From Ciona intestinalis (taxonomy: Eukaryota; Chordata; Ascidiacea; Phlebobranchia; Cionidae): 64,000 bases of DNA. A program made the translations under genes and the position numbers. Each line of letters opens with the position of its first letter. The first letter of the stretch is position 1. The stretch covers positions 40,960 through 104,959 of the forward strand of contig NW_004190374.1 in assembly GCF_000224145.3 (NCBI RefSeq), read 5' to 3'. Shown here in pieces: positions 32,614-44,000 of the stretch. The notes under the pieces are model-generated. The model worked only from the letters and a program-made list of their open reading frames with translations, had not been told where the DNA came from and searched no databases.

Positions 32614-35600
32614 ATGAGTGTCAGTACGGATTATAAGGTCGCTGTTTTGCAGCAGATTGAGAACAGAAATAAACTGTATGGTCGATTCGCTGATATTATT
32701 AACTCGCGTAAGTATAATTTTATAAATAAATTATAATAAATATGACAGATGGTATGTTATTATATGATATAGGCGTCATTTTTTGTTATTTTTTAACCAA
32801 ATCTTAAGTGACCTTCTTAAAATACAGTTATATTTATGTGTGTAAAGCGATCATCACAGGAATTGTGCATTTTTATCTTAGACAATCTTCTGCATGATCA
32901 AAACAAGAATCTTCAGAAAGAAAACGAGAATTTGAAAAATGAACTCGAGAAAAATCGTCGCGAAATTTCTACCAAGGCCCATGGAACGTAAGTTGGTGTG
33001 AAGGTTTTGGTGGGTGGGTGGGTGAATGTAACTTACTTTATCCTCGCATGGCCAGAAAACAACAGTCGTTATCACACGGGTGTTCATATACATCATGTTA
33101 GCTTACCGATTGCTGTGTGTCTGTGTATGTTACTTTTTGGGTGATTATTTATTTTGGATTTTTTCATTTTTTATGTATGGCTGATAACCCATTAGTGACC
33201 GCTGGGATGGAGCAATTGACGTTAAGTGTCTTGTCCAAGGACACATACGCCCACAATGGTAGCAGCGACAAGCCTTGTGTCGTATCATTGGGAAAGACAC
33301 TTATGATAATTGGTTTAACTTAGTGGCCACTATGGGTTGTTCAAATTAAATAAATCAACTACAAAGTTACATACGTGGTAACTCGTAGCGGGCACAATGA
33401 AACAGAACAGAACACCAGTGTTATAACAACTGTTGTTGCCTCTCCATGCGAGGATTAATAAGTTACATACGTGGTAACTGATAAAATATGAAAAAGGGAA
33501 ACCGGTATAAATGGTGATTTTGCAATGAATAATAATGACATCATCACAGTGTTACCGGGAGCGAACGATCCGAACAAGTTGCCGCGTTGGAACAAAAATT
33601 AATAAGGATTCAGGTTGGATATCATTTGTTTAACATTATTTAAACTTTAGTTACATTGCAGTTAGGGATGTACACAAGTTCAACCCGTGAGATTCGAAAC
33701 CTTTTGTGTTCAGATCCGTTACAATGTGTCACATGTCAGTTGGTGTGTTACCAGTTATCACCAATTAAACTGTTAATATGCACCCGGATTATTTACATAT
33801 GGTTTATAATTATTAATTAACTTTACAACTTGCATGCTAGAATTGACCATCACCAAACACCCATATGTTCCTGTATCTGTATGTTATAAATATTCTCAAC
33901 ATTACTATCATAGGCGTCGATTTAGGGGTGCACGGGGTTCAGCTGCACCCCACACTACAATGCTTTAATAACGTCAAGTGTGAAATGGTGTAAATACGGC
34001 CATGATTGCCATCCATTATAACAGGAAGAACTGACCGAGGTCCACCGAACTAAAGGAGCTCGCAACCAACAAATAATTGACCTCAACTTTGCAGTGCAAG
34101 AGAAAGAAAAGGAATTGATTGAAGTAAAGCAAACGTAAGGCTTAGAATAATCTGTGTTGGTGTAATGCTATTGCATTTTAATAAGAGACTGACGATGCCA
34201 TTTAGTCGAAATATATCTCTTTCATTAAATTGTTTGTTTGGACTGAGAAGCTGGTTTGGGTTTGGACTGAGAAGCTGGCTGAAACTCCGGTTCCAAAACA
34301 CATGATGTCATCGCTGGCATTTATAACTCATGTTGTTCCCATTCACTTATAATAAATTGTCCACAATTTCCAGGTTAAAAGATAAAACTGATGAAGTGAA
34401 TAAATTAAACCAACAAACTTCTTCCCTCGAAACCCACATCAGCGAATTACAGCAGGTCGGTAATCTCGTACACATGCAACCACTAGGGTGCGCCAAAGTC
34501 AAAACTTGTGCTCAGTGTTTCCTTATGTACTTTATAGAATCAGCAAAAAAATCTTAAATGTTTTATTTTGAGATAAAACTGCAGTTACAATCAGAAATAA
34601 TTTTGAATAAAAAGTACTTTCTGCAAAAAAAACTTCCTGTATTACAGAAAACTAAAACTCATAAAATGCACTTTTTTATGAAAACTTTTTGCATACTTTT
34701 GTTAGGATTTTTTTACAAAAACACCGCACTCCTGCATTGCATGTAAACTGTAAAAACCTGTGATATTTATTTATTTTCTCAACCACGCAGGCCAACCAGA
34801 CGCTGAAGGATGAGTACCAAGCTTTGCACATCACTTACGAATCTGTTGATGGAAAACTACGGCAGTGTCAGATGGACAACCGAGATTTAGTCGAACGTTG
34901 GTTGAAGTTTAAACATAAGGAAGCCGAGTCGCTTAATTCCGAGAACGATAATTTTAAAAGGTTGGTGGTCTAGCTTACATAGGCGCGGTAAGGTTATTTA
35001 GTTTGTTTGATTTTGGGGGATTTGTTTTTGGTAGTGCTTGGAACTGAGACCTGGGATGTAGGTCTATTACCCCAACACCCAGGGTGCTACCATCTAGACC
35101 CCACTAAGACAGTTTATAGACACTCAATAATAGAGATTCTATTCTATAAGGGTGAGGTCTTCAGTGAACCACACCTGAAACCTGAGATGTAGGCCTATTA
35201 CCCTAACACCCAGAGTGCTACCATCTAGACCCCACTAATACTCATTGAATTTATTTTTATAGAAAATCTGATAGGAAAGTTACAGCAGGATTACAAGAAG
35301 GTGCGGTGGAAAACACACAGCAAGCAAGGTGGGGTCGTATGTTTATTGTGGCTGGGGGGGAAGATGGGACACCTTTAGCACATTGTATTCAAACATCCTT
35401 ATCGCCTTTTAAACAATTAACAACAGTCTATGGGAGTCGTAAGAATACGGTTTTATAATTGTTTGAATGTTCTTTGTTTACTTCGAATTGGGACGAGAAA
35501 TAAACTAAAAAGGTGTCCCATCTTCCCCCACCCTAGTATACATCCACACACAATATTTATACAACCATTGATACCAGTGTACATCCATTCATTACAACAG

Positions 35601-38600
35601 GAAAGGTTCAGATGCTTCTACCTCAAGCAATGATATCCATTCAGCTTCCCCGCCTACGTTTAAACAAAAGTAAGTCAAATGTATAAAGCATGGCATGGTG
35701 TGATGCTGGTATATTGGTATAATGATGTGAGAAACATGTATTATATTATAAATAAATTCAAAACGATAATTGGTTTTCTTACACATTTGACTTGTTTTAT
35801 TTTGCAGGATTTCAGAGTTTTTTGGGTGAGTTTTATTTTATATATTGTGTTATAACAGGAGTGTTCTGTTTCATACATCTCGTGTCCGCTTACAAGTTAC
35901 CACGTATGTAACTTATTTATCCTCACATGGCGGGCAACGGTAGTCGTTATAACACGGGTGTTCTGTTTCATACACCTTGTCCCCGCTTACAAGTTACCAC
36001 GTATGTAACTTATTATCCTCGCATGGCGGGGCAACGACAGTCGTTATAACACGGGTGTTCTGTTTCATACATCTCGTGTCCGCTTGCGAGTTACCATTTA
36101 TGTAACTTTGTGGGTGATTAATTTTCTGTATGGCTGACAACTCAGACAGCTCATTAGTGATGGGTTGGAGCAATTACTGATAAGTGTCTTGTCTTGACAC
36201 TCGTAACGATAACAACTCCGAACTAGCGAAGTAATTTTTCTTGATATCCCACCTGGCACTAACCACTGAAGTTCTAATTTGTTTTATAACATGAACTTAT
36301 GTTCTTTGCTTACTACCAAATGGGACGAGTAAATGGAATGAAAGGTTGTCCCATCCCTCCCGCCCTACTTGTTGGACAACACATTAATGACCAGTGGGCT
36401 GAAGCAATTTGACGATAAGTGTCTTGTTCATAGAATAAAATGTTGTCCCATCCTCCCCCACCAAACTATATACCTTACTTTAACCCAGAGTATCCAAGAA
36501 AGTTTCAATAGAAGAGGAAACCCCGCCCTCTATGTATGGAAGCCACCATCACTGTATGGCTGTTGTTAGGTTGCCACAACTTGCTCTGTGTAAATGGGTA
36601 GGTCATAATATTTAACATATTAAATGTAATGGGCACTTATGTATTGAAACATTTTTGTTCTGTACGATAAAACTACCACGCCCCTAGTAAGACTTTATAC
36701 TTAAAGATGGTTAAGGGAGAAAGGCCAATATAACAAAGTTAATTTGGTCAAAGCATAGACAAGTCATATATAATATATAGAATAAATTTAGGGGAAATGC
36801 AAAATAAAATGTGAAGAAAAGTTTGAGAACCATCACTACACCATTGCTAGATGAGATATACCATGGTTATCATTTGATTAACTTCTTTATCACAATAGCT
36901 TGCCTCTGCTTGTTTATTATTATAATGGGCATGTAAGTTGCTTTATTGATATAATGGGCACGTAAGTTTTTACCCAACCCACCGACAGAGGGCGCATGAG
37001 AGCGAAGTAACAGCGACACGTTTCTCGTCATCGGGCGGAATATTGGCCACCGGGGGCAGCGATCGTTTCATCCATATCTGGAATTTTATCGGAGGAACAG
37101 GTTTGTTGTTGTTTATGTTTCTGTTGGTTTGTTTTGGTTAATTGTTAACTTGGGATTTGTTGCTCTTTGGTGTTTGTTATGTTTCTGTATTCAAATAATA
37201 ACTGTTTACTGATTATTGGAAACGAGGGTCTTGATTCTTATTTTTTTATTGTTTATTCTATTCACATGTATTTGTTGTGTTTTGGTTATGTTGTAATTGT
37301 TTGTTCACTGTTGTATATTTAGTATGTCTACTGTAGTGTTTCCCTGAGTGTTGTTTATATGTTGTTATGTTCACGCTTGTGTTTGTTGTTGTAACAATAT
37401 TTTCATCTCGTAATAAATAAAACCTTCAACTCCTAATAATAATAAACCCAAACAATAAGTTACGATGGTTTGAATTCTCCAAAATTTTATGCGATTTTTT
37501 GTTTCAAACCAGTGTTAGGATTGTTGTTTACTTCATGTCGTGACTGTTTAATCCATCGTTTAATTCTAATATATTCATGATTACTTATAATAACGGTTCC
37601 CACCACAATGACGGAGTAAACTGTAATGAAGTATGTAACTTATTTATCCCTGTTTGGTGGGATAATAACAGTCTTGCTTATAAAATACCACCTATGTGAC
37701 TTTGTGGGTGTTTTACTGTGGCGTTTTCACAGTTCTATGAATTAGCCACAGATTTAGGTGGCATTTATTCCCTATCACTACAATTGTTTACATTCCCACC
37801 CCCCACCAACACACCATACCCTTCATGCAGACAAGAGTCGTCTACAATATACACTACGTGGTAGTAACGGTGGAATCACCGATATTGACATGGGACCTCA
37901 GGACCAAATACTTGCCGCAAGTTCCAATGATTACGCAACTCGTATTTGGACGATTGAAACACAGAGATTAAAGGTACAGGATTGTTTTTGTAAAAATTTA
38001 TTGATTTAAATTTTTTTTTTTTAACATACTATGTTGAATAAGATGATCATTTCTATCCCATGTTTATGGTCAAGTCCGACTGTCCCTCTATATTTTCGAC
38101 CACACTATTAGTTTAATCATTAAAAAACATATAAGACCTGACGTGACCATAAACTTAACCCATTTGTTATCGTGCACAAGTACACTGAACCTCCCAATGT
38201 ATTTTGTGAATGTGTTTTGAGTAATCATGTTTCAGGTTACAACTGGCACGCAAAAATTAAAAAAAAATTTTCCTATGCGTAAACGTCAGCAGGCATATGT
38301 ATATTTTTAAGAGAAAAGTTTCTTTATTTAAACCGTTATCAGACTTATGACACGAATATGACGAAACATTAATGATACTTATAAATAAATTTAATTCGGT
38401 GCATACGCCGTCATTGTATGTAATTATAAATATGATATTTCTACAGTTGACGTTAACGGGCCACGGGGGTAAAGTTCTGGCTGCAAGGTTTCTCGGGTCC
38501 GTTCATCGACTTGCTTCGGGAAGTAATGATAGAACGGTTAAGGTGAGTAGCTCGACAGTGAGCATGAGGTGTATGAATACACCATGTGTGTCTGGTGTAT

Positions 38601-40948
38601 AAGGAGACACCCATGTTATAACTCGACAGTAAGCATGAGGTGTAGGAATACACCATGTGTGTCTGGTGTATAAGAAGACACCCATGTTATAACTCGACAG
38701 TGAGCATGAGGTGTATAAAAACACCATGTGTGTCTGGTGTATAAGAAGACACCCATGTTATAACTTGACAGTGAGCATGAAGTGTATAAATACACCATGT
38801 GTGTCTGGTGTATAAGAAGACACCCATGTTATAACTCGACAGTGAGCATGAGGTGTATGAATACACCATGTGTGTCTGGTGTATAAGAAGACACCCATGT
38901 TATAACTCGACAGTGAGCATGAGGTGTATGAATACACCATGTGTGTCTGGTGTATAAGAAGACACCCATGTTATAACTCGACAGTGAGCATGAGGTGTAT
39001 GAATACACCATGTTTGTCTGGTGTATAAGAAGACACCCATGTTATAACTCGACAGTGAGCATGAGGTGTATGAATACACCATGTGTGTCTGGTGTATCAG
39101 AAGACACCCATGTTATAACTAGACAGTGAGCATGAGGTGTATGAATACACTAACTCGACAGTGAGCATGAGGTACACACAGGTATGGGACGTACGTTCAG
39201 GTTCGTGTACGCGCACGTTCATGGCGGGCTCATCGTGCAACGACCTCGTGTCGGCTGACGACGCTGATTGTTTGGCTAGCGGCCATTTTGATCGGAAGGT
39301 TCGAATATGGGATGCGAGGTGATGTCATAGTTTGGTGATGTCATAGTTTGGTGATGTCATGGTTTGGTGATGTCATGGTTTGGTGATGTCATAGTTTGGT
39401 GATGTCATAGTTTGGTGATGTCATGGTTTGGTGGTGTCATAGTTTGGTGATGTCATGGTTTGGTGGTGTCAGTTGATTAATCGAAATTTAAATAAAATAT
39501 CCTTTTTAAGTGTTTAAAACATCACGTGTGTTAATACTTGTATTTATGTTTTGGTAAGGACAGTATTTGTCAACGACTGTTGTTTTGTTGCTAATTCCTT
39601 TCTCTTCGTTGTTTTGATTATTTCATCTTCACTATTCTATTTAAACGTTGTTTCCATAGAATAAGTGGCCATGCACAGAATGAGATCGTGGTTGGGGGGC
39701 GCGTAACATCAGTAGATATGCCGTTCGATAAAACTACTTTGGTTTGTTGCACCAAAGACCACACACTGGAAGTTATTGATTTGAGGAAATCAGCCGTGGT
39801 CAGTTTGTTCAGGTAAGTATGTGTTGGTTATATGGGTTGTGTTGTAGTAGTGGCAAGAACTTTGCAACTACAGGTTACCGAGTTCAATGCTGAGTGCTGC
39901 TACGTGATTGTGCAAATAAGCTTTTAATGTCTAAATCTTTGATCCATTGACGCACCACGTTGTAGGGTGTCACCCGTTTATGTTTCTATGATCTCATTCT
40001 TTGGCAAGTTTCTACACATTTCATACAAAATATTTTTACTCCATACACTTATGTAATGTTGAACTTGTCTTTCATTTATAGGTTGTATAAACCTTACCAT
40101 TTTTCTCTTTGATTTATTTTTCAATATGACTTCATTATCATAAACACAACAAACCCCCCACAGTGACGATCGGTTCAAAGTAGCCACCGACCAAACCCGA
40201 TGCTCGTACAGCAACGATGGGATGTTTGTAGCCGTTGGTTCCAGTGATGGATCCGTGTTGACTTGGAAGGTTAAGACGGGAGAACTTGTTTCAATTACCA
40301 AGGAACACAGGTGACTGCGTGGTGTTTATCTGTGGTGGGGCAATGATGGCTGTTGATATAACGCAGGTGTTATACCTTGTGCCCGCTCACAAGTTACCAC
40401 GCATGTAACTTATTTATCCTCGCATGGTGAGCAACGACAGTCGTTTTAACACGGGTGTTTTGTTTCATACACCTCGTGCCCGCTTACGAGTTACCATGTA
40501 TGTAGCTTATTTATCCTCGCATGGTGGGCAACGACAGTCGTTTTAACACGGGTGTTTTGTTTCATACACCTCGTGCCCGCTTACGAGTTACCATGTATGT
40601 AGCTTATTTATCCTCGCATGGCGGGCAACGACAGTTGTTTTGACACATGTGTTCGGTTTCATACACCTTGTGCCCGCTTACGATTTATTATATTTGTAAC
40701 TTTGTATGTTATTATTTTTGTATTGTGGACAATTTATAAAGCCTATTAGTGACCACTGGTTTGAAACAATTGCCCAAGGACACCTGCTCACAATGGTGGC
40801 AGCATCAAGGCTTGAACCCAGGATCCTCTGGTTACAATCATTAACATTTCATTCCTTCTACAGCGATCCAGTTATTTCATGCAATTGGTTGGGTGGGAGG
40901 CTTGTCACAGGAGACAAGAACAAGCATTGTATCTTGTGGTCGGAATAA
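32614..40948 (+). CDS. ATG16L1: ATG16L, autophagy protein
   Basis: Scaffold of the ATG12-ATG5-ATG16L complex that directs LC3 lipidation to forming autophagosomes. 17 exons: 32614-32707, 32882-32987, 33550-33613, 34025-34134, 34374-34455, 34791-34960, 35263-35328, 35601-35669, 35808-35825, 36489-36597, 36989-37100, 37831-37973, 38447-38542, 39182-39318, 39660-39812, 40164-40310, 40864-40948; 1761 nt, 586 aa (human 607). The N-terminal helix that would bind ATG5 contains LQQIENRNKLYGRFADII. A coiled coil covers about residues 35-220, with ANQTLKDEYQAL closely matching human. A linker follows, with KISEFFG at the place of human SITNIFG. Seven WD repeats start near residue 297 (HESEVTATRFS, ASSNDYATRIW, GHGGKVLAARF, AGSSCNDLVS, SGHFDRKVRIWD). 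It ends ILWSE. Exon 9 is 18 nt. One gene here stands for vertebrate ATG16L1 and ATG16L2. Confidence 0.95.
33020..33480. mobile_element. two SINE copies in inverted orientation
   Basis: 33020-33275 is a minus-orientation copy (tail, then middle AGTGTCTTGTCCAAGGACAC, ending AGCGACAAGCCTTG). 33280-33475 is a plus-orientation copy without a head (ATTGGGAAAGACACT..., tail GAGGATTAATAAGTTACATA). They meet head-to-head in ATG16L intron 2. Confidence 0.65.
35030..35240 (+). repeat. family C repeat variant, two units
   Basis: Two units with ACCCAGGGTGCTACCATCTA and TATTACCCCAACACCCAGGG, related to the 8240-8620 array. ATG16L intron 6. Confidence 0.65.
35349..35540. mobile_element. MITE, family B
   Basis: Inverted ends GGCTGGGGGGGAAGATGGGA and CCCATCTTCCCCCACCCTAG. 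Internal CTATGGGAGTCGTAAGAATAC and TGGGACGAGAAATAAAC. ATG16L intron 7. Confidence 0.8.
35850..36225 (-). mobile_element. SINE with three tail modules, minus orientation
   Basis: Three tail modules in tandem (TGTTCTGTTTCATACATCTC, TTTCATACACCTTGTCCCCG, TTTCATACATCTCGTGTCCG), then the middle to about 36225. A broken MITE follows at 36270-36475. ATG16L intron 9. Confidence 0.7.
38545..39176. repeat. 71-bp minisatellite filling ATG16L intron 13
   Basis: Eight units of 71 bp with CTCGACAGTGAGCATGAGGT, ATGAATACACCATGTGTGTC and AAGACACCCATGTTATAA, then a shortened unit. The array begins right after the exon 13 donor (GTGAGTAGCTCGACAGTGAG) and ends at the exon 14 acceptor (CATGAGGTACACACAG). Practically the whole 639-bp intron is repeat. 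Confidence 0.95.
39319..39475. repeat. 16-bp minisatellite starting at the ATG16L exon 14 donor
   Basis: Nine units of GTGATGTCATAGTTTG or its A/G variants and a partial tenth. The first unit starts exactly at the splice donor, so each later unit repeats a possible GTGATG donor. Confidence 0.95.
40330..40862 (-). mobile_element. SINE with four tail modules, minus orientation
   Basis: Tail modules recur about every 98 bp (TTTCATACACCTCGTGCCCG). The middle (GTGACCACTGGTTTGAAACA) and a head trace (CAAGGCTTGAACCCAGGATC) follow, the head ending at the last ATG16L exon. Confidence 0.75.
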
Positions 40949-41063
40949 CAACAACAACAACCACATATTCACTAGTCTTGATTGTTTATTTCTGAGTTTT
41001 GCAAATATAAATAAAATCCTGTGATGTATAAACAAAAGAATAATTTATTTGATATGAAAAGTT
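40949..41063. terminator. abutting 3' ends of ATG16L and the exchanger
   Basis: Only 115 bp lies between the two stop codons. An AATAAA for ATG16L is at 41010-41015. Reverse-complement signals (TTTATT) for the exchanger are at 41044-41049 and 40985-40990. The two 3' untranslated regions must abut or overlap. Confidence 0.7.
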
Positions 41064-44000
41064 TCAACAAAAGAAAGCATGGCAAACTTTCTCTTGCACA
41101 AACGCATAGATCATGAATCCGATGTATAACGACACGAATATCACGCCAACAGCTCGGTTTAATCTGCGGGGGGATTAATGAAGTTGAATTATTAAAAAGT
41201 GTTAATTCTTTGTGTGGCTGGGCTTAGACAGTGGTTATAACATAAGTGTACTGCTTCATACACTCCGTGCCGGTTATAAACTACTTTCTATATGGCTGAT
41301 AATTTGAACAACCCATCAGTGACCACTGGGTCGGAGAAATTACCGTTAAGTGTCTTGCCCAAGGACACAAACGCTCACAATGGTAGCAGCATCGAGCTTC
41401 GAACCCAGTAACCTCTGGTTTAAAGGCAAGTGCTTCAACCAGTGTGCTATGGCGTCAAACTAATATTTATAAAACCATTTTTAAGTTGTTTACAAGGTGT
41501 TATCAGATATTGATAAGTTAAAATTACCTGAACCTCACAGCGATGAACATAACGAGACACACTGCGAGGATCAACAACAAGATGAACCCAAACTTAACGT
41601 GGGGAACCATTTGAAAGGGAAGGGGGAGGTTGGACATCAGACACTGAAATTAAATAATGATGCTAATAGAGATACAGAAAAAGTTCATTTATTTTTTCTC
41701 AAAAAAATAGTATTCTATTTATTATAATTACTAAATCTAATTTCAACTGTGTTTTATGGGTGAGGTACTCCTATGGCATAGCAAGGTCTAGAAATTAGGC
41801 CAGAGTTGGCATTGAATAATTGCTATTTGATATTCAAATTCAATTTAGAAAAATTAACCATGAATAACATAATATCAGGATTTGTTTTTATTAACGTATG
41901 CAATAAAACTAACTTTATTTAAACTTAAACACAACATCACCCACTGTTTGTAATGGAGATAATAAATGCACAGGTTCCGAAGTTATGAGACTCGCGATGA
42001 GGAAAGGCAAGCCAAGCCCAAGGTTTATGTCGAACACGTTTGAACCGATAGCGTTCGACACCGCCATGTCACCGTAACCTTCACGTGCAACCAGGATGGA
42101 ACTGAGGGCATCCTGTGAATGGCCAGAAAACAACAGTAGTTATAACACAGGTTTAACACCTCGTGCCAGCTTACGTGTTACCATGTATGTTACTTTGTGG
42201 CTTGTGGGTGATTATTTTTTTTGGTTTTTTCATTTTTTTATGTATGGCTGATAATTTGGACAACCCATTAGTGACCACTGGGTTGGAGCAATTGTTGTTA
42301 GGTGTCTTGTCCACACATATCTTTACTTTGAATAAAACCCTCACTTACCGGTACACTTGTCCCGACAGCAATCACGAGCAACCCCATCGTATAAGTATCA
42401 ACGCCCAACAAACATCCAATTATTTCCACAGCCGCCACCATAACATAACTGATGCTGGCAATCCATAGAATGCTCATGAAGAAAGAGAACAAATACCATT
42501 TCCTGTAAAGATGGGAAGCTTGTTATAAACCAGACTACACAGTGTAAGAGGTATATCATATGTTTCTCAATTATTTTGTGGCAACCAAACATTTTGCTTA
42601 GTTTAATAGAAAACTCTGACAAATCACTTTTTGTAAGCATGAATAAAATGATTCAACTATTACAACAATAAAAATGTTTTATTCTATTATTTACTTTTAA
42701 TGCAATATATAATTTGGCTACTCTGGAATAAAACCGTTGATTTTATTACGCCAATGTTTCGTTTGTCATAAAACTAATGTTTTAATCGCATGAGCGAATA
42801 CAAAAATGTTTTTTATACCAGAGTAGCAAACTTACACACAAATCTTTGTTACAGATTCAATATGTTTAACCCAGATATTCAAACATAAATGGTGACACTT
42901 GTGTGTATTAACAACATCACTCACCTCGTGTCTGGTTTAGAGCAGTCAGGTATGGTCCACGTATAAGCACATATCCATGGAAAAGATAAAACATAAACGA
43001 ACAAGTTCCCCAAGTACTTTGCACTCGGTACACAGTGACTAGAATCTGGTCTGTTCATATAAGAGGTATTGTGATGTAATAACTGTAATTACCATGTACT
43101 GCTGTGACACACCTGATTCTAGACCAGCAGATACAAGTTTTATGATTAACACCGCCATTGTAAGTGCATATATCCTTGGGCAAGGTATTTAATATTAAAG
43201 GTTACAACCCAGTGGTCACTAAAATTGTCAGCTATACAGAAAAACAATCACTCACAAAGTTACATACGTGGTAACTCGTAAGCAAGCACGAGGTGTATTA
43301 AACAGAACGCCGTCGTTAACGATTGTCGTTACCCCGCCATGTGAGGATAAATAAGTTACAACGTATGTCAACAAACTTACTTATCAGGAGGGGGGTGCCT
43401 GATAGGAGGAAGACACGGGAACACCGACATTGTTTCTTCTTCTTTTCCAACATTCTCATTCAATCCTGCTTCACCTGTTTACAAAGATATATTAATGTAA
43501 CTTATTTAGCCTTGTTTCATACACCTCGTGCCCGCTTACGAGTTACTACGAATGTAACTTTGTGGGTGAGTGTTTTTGCAATTGGATTAATATTTTACAC
43601 AAAGGCCCGGTGTGAATGAGTCACTCAAGTGGGATTTGAACCCAGAACCTTAATATAACAACCTGCGACAGGAGGGTTGTCCTCTGATGTTGGTTGGTCA
43701 GGTGACTCAGGTTCCTGGGGATTAAATGGATGGTTTAGTATTGTTAGGTGGCCACATGTGTCAGTTTGACATCATCAATATGACATCATCAGCATAACAT
43801 CACAAGTATGACATCACCAGCATAACATCAAAAGTATGACATCATCAATATGACATCATGAGTATGACATCATCAGCATGACATCACAAGTATGACATCA
43901 TCAATATGACATCATCAGTATGACATCATCAGCATAACATCACAAGTATGACATCACCAGCATAACATCAAAAGTATGACATCATCAATATGACATCATC

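Noticed and set aside
38453-39082. Series of overlapping 60-76 codon minus-strand frames
   Set aside because: Shadows of the 71-bp array in an ATG16L intron. Each is the same frame moved by one unit.
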